Source: Thermoleophilia bacterium
Lineage (GTDB): Bacteria > Actinomycetota > Thermoleophilia > Gaiellales > Gaiellaceae
Direction: 5' to 3'
DNA: 6,932 nt
Assembly: GCA_025936595.1 (NCBI GenBank)
Contig: JAICTB010000118.1
Span: 1-6,932 of the forward strand
Under the pieces are notes generated by a model, which ran no database searches, had not been told where the DNA came from, and was given only the letters and a program-made list of their open reading frames with translations. A program made the translations under genes and the position numbers. Shown piece by piece: positions 6,812-6,932 of this stretch. How positions within the stretch are numbered: position 1 is the stretch's first letter; each line of letters starts with the position of its first letter.

Positions 6812-6932
6812 GGCTCGCGCTCCCAGTACCCGAGATCCTCGTCGAGCGGGACGATGCGCCTGAAGCCCGGCCCGACGATCAGCGCCGTGTTGCTGTCGGG
6901 CCGAACCGCGACGTACCCGTCGCCCGCCCACG
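6808..6932 (-). CDS. Unrecognised protein, C-terminal fragment
   Basis: The last 40 codons of a gene entering from the right edge, ending in TGA. The visible residues begin WAGDGYVAVRPDSNTALIVG and continue PGFRRIVPLDEDLGYWEREP. The composition is that of a real protein in the local codon style. Its 4-bp overlap with the cupin start, and the cupin's ribosome-binding site inside its codons, support the frame. The family could not be recognised from this fragment. Confidence 0.65.
   Translation of the reverse strand, partial: WAGDGYVAVRPDSNTALIVGPGFRRIVPLDEDLGYWEREP

Overview
This window is strongly GC-rich, with G or C at almost every third codon position. It carries ordinary chromosomal genes typical of a soil or aquatic actinobacterium. 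The SPW-repeat membrane protein, the VanW-type protein, the multiple acyl-CoA dehydrogenases and the GTG starts fit Actinomycetota, perhaps the Thermoleophilia/Gaiellales side. That placement is an inference from gene types and style, not from a marker gene. No phage, plasmid, CRISPR or rRNA/tRNA signal was seen.

Left part, minus strand, read right to left. A membrane-bound PAS histidine kinase (4300-2303) is followed by a medium-chain-type acyl-CoA dehydrogenase (2274-1096). Next come an SDR oxidoreductase (1090-257) and the first 74 codons of a VanW/PG-binding-type membrane protein, cut by the left edge. The dehydrogenase and SDR are separated by 5 bp and look like one operon for acyl-CoA or related lipid-type oxidation. 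A 22-bp imperfect palindrome of TetR-operator style lies just downstream of a plausible promoter and overlaps the last codons of the kinase gene. The ACAD-SDR pair therefore probably has its own repressible promoter and is not simply carried on the kinase transcript.

Middle, plus strand. A second, clearly different acyl-CoA dehydrogenase (4355-5578) is divergent from the kinase across a 54-bp gap. It is followed by a 259-bp non-coding stretch (5579-5837). This holds an 8-bp-arm hairpin, two inverted copies of a GGGGTCTGACCCC palindrome framing a less GC-rich core (a REPIN/MITE-like element), and an AT-rich palindrome just before the next gene.

Right part. A small SPW-repeat membrane protein (plus, 5838-6317) converges on a single-domain cupin (minus, 6811-6332). 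A near-perfect 18-bp-arm hairpin between them is built into the 3' codons of the cupin gene, and it pairs better in the plus-strand RNA. The cupin start overlaps by 4 bp (GTGA) the stop of another minus-strand gene that enters from the right edge. Its 40 visible residues were not recognised.

I did not find a convincing new multi-gene system. The most useful leads are the embedded operator/promoter at the kinase-ACAD junction, the REPIN-like repeat, and the terminator-like hairpin inside the cupin coding sequence.
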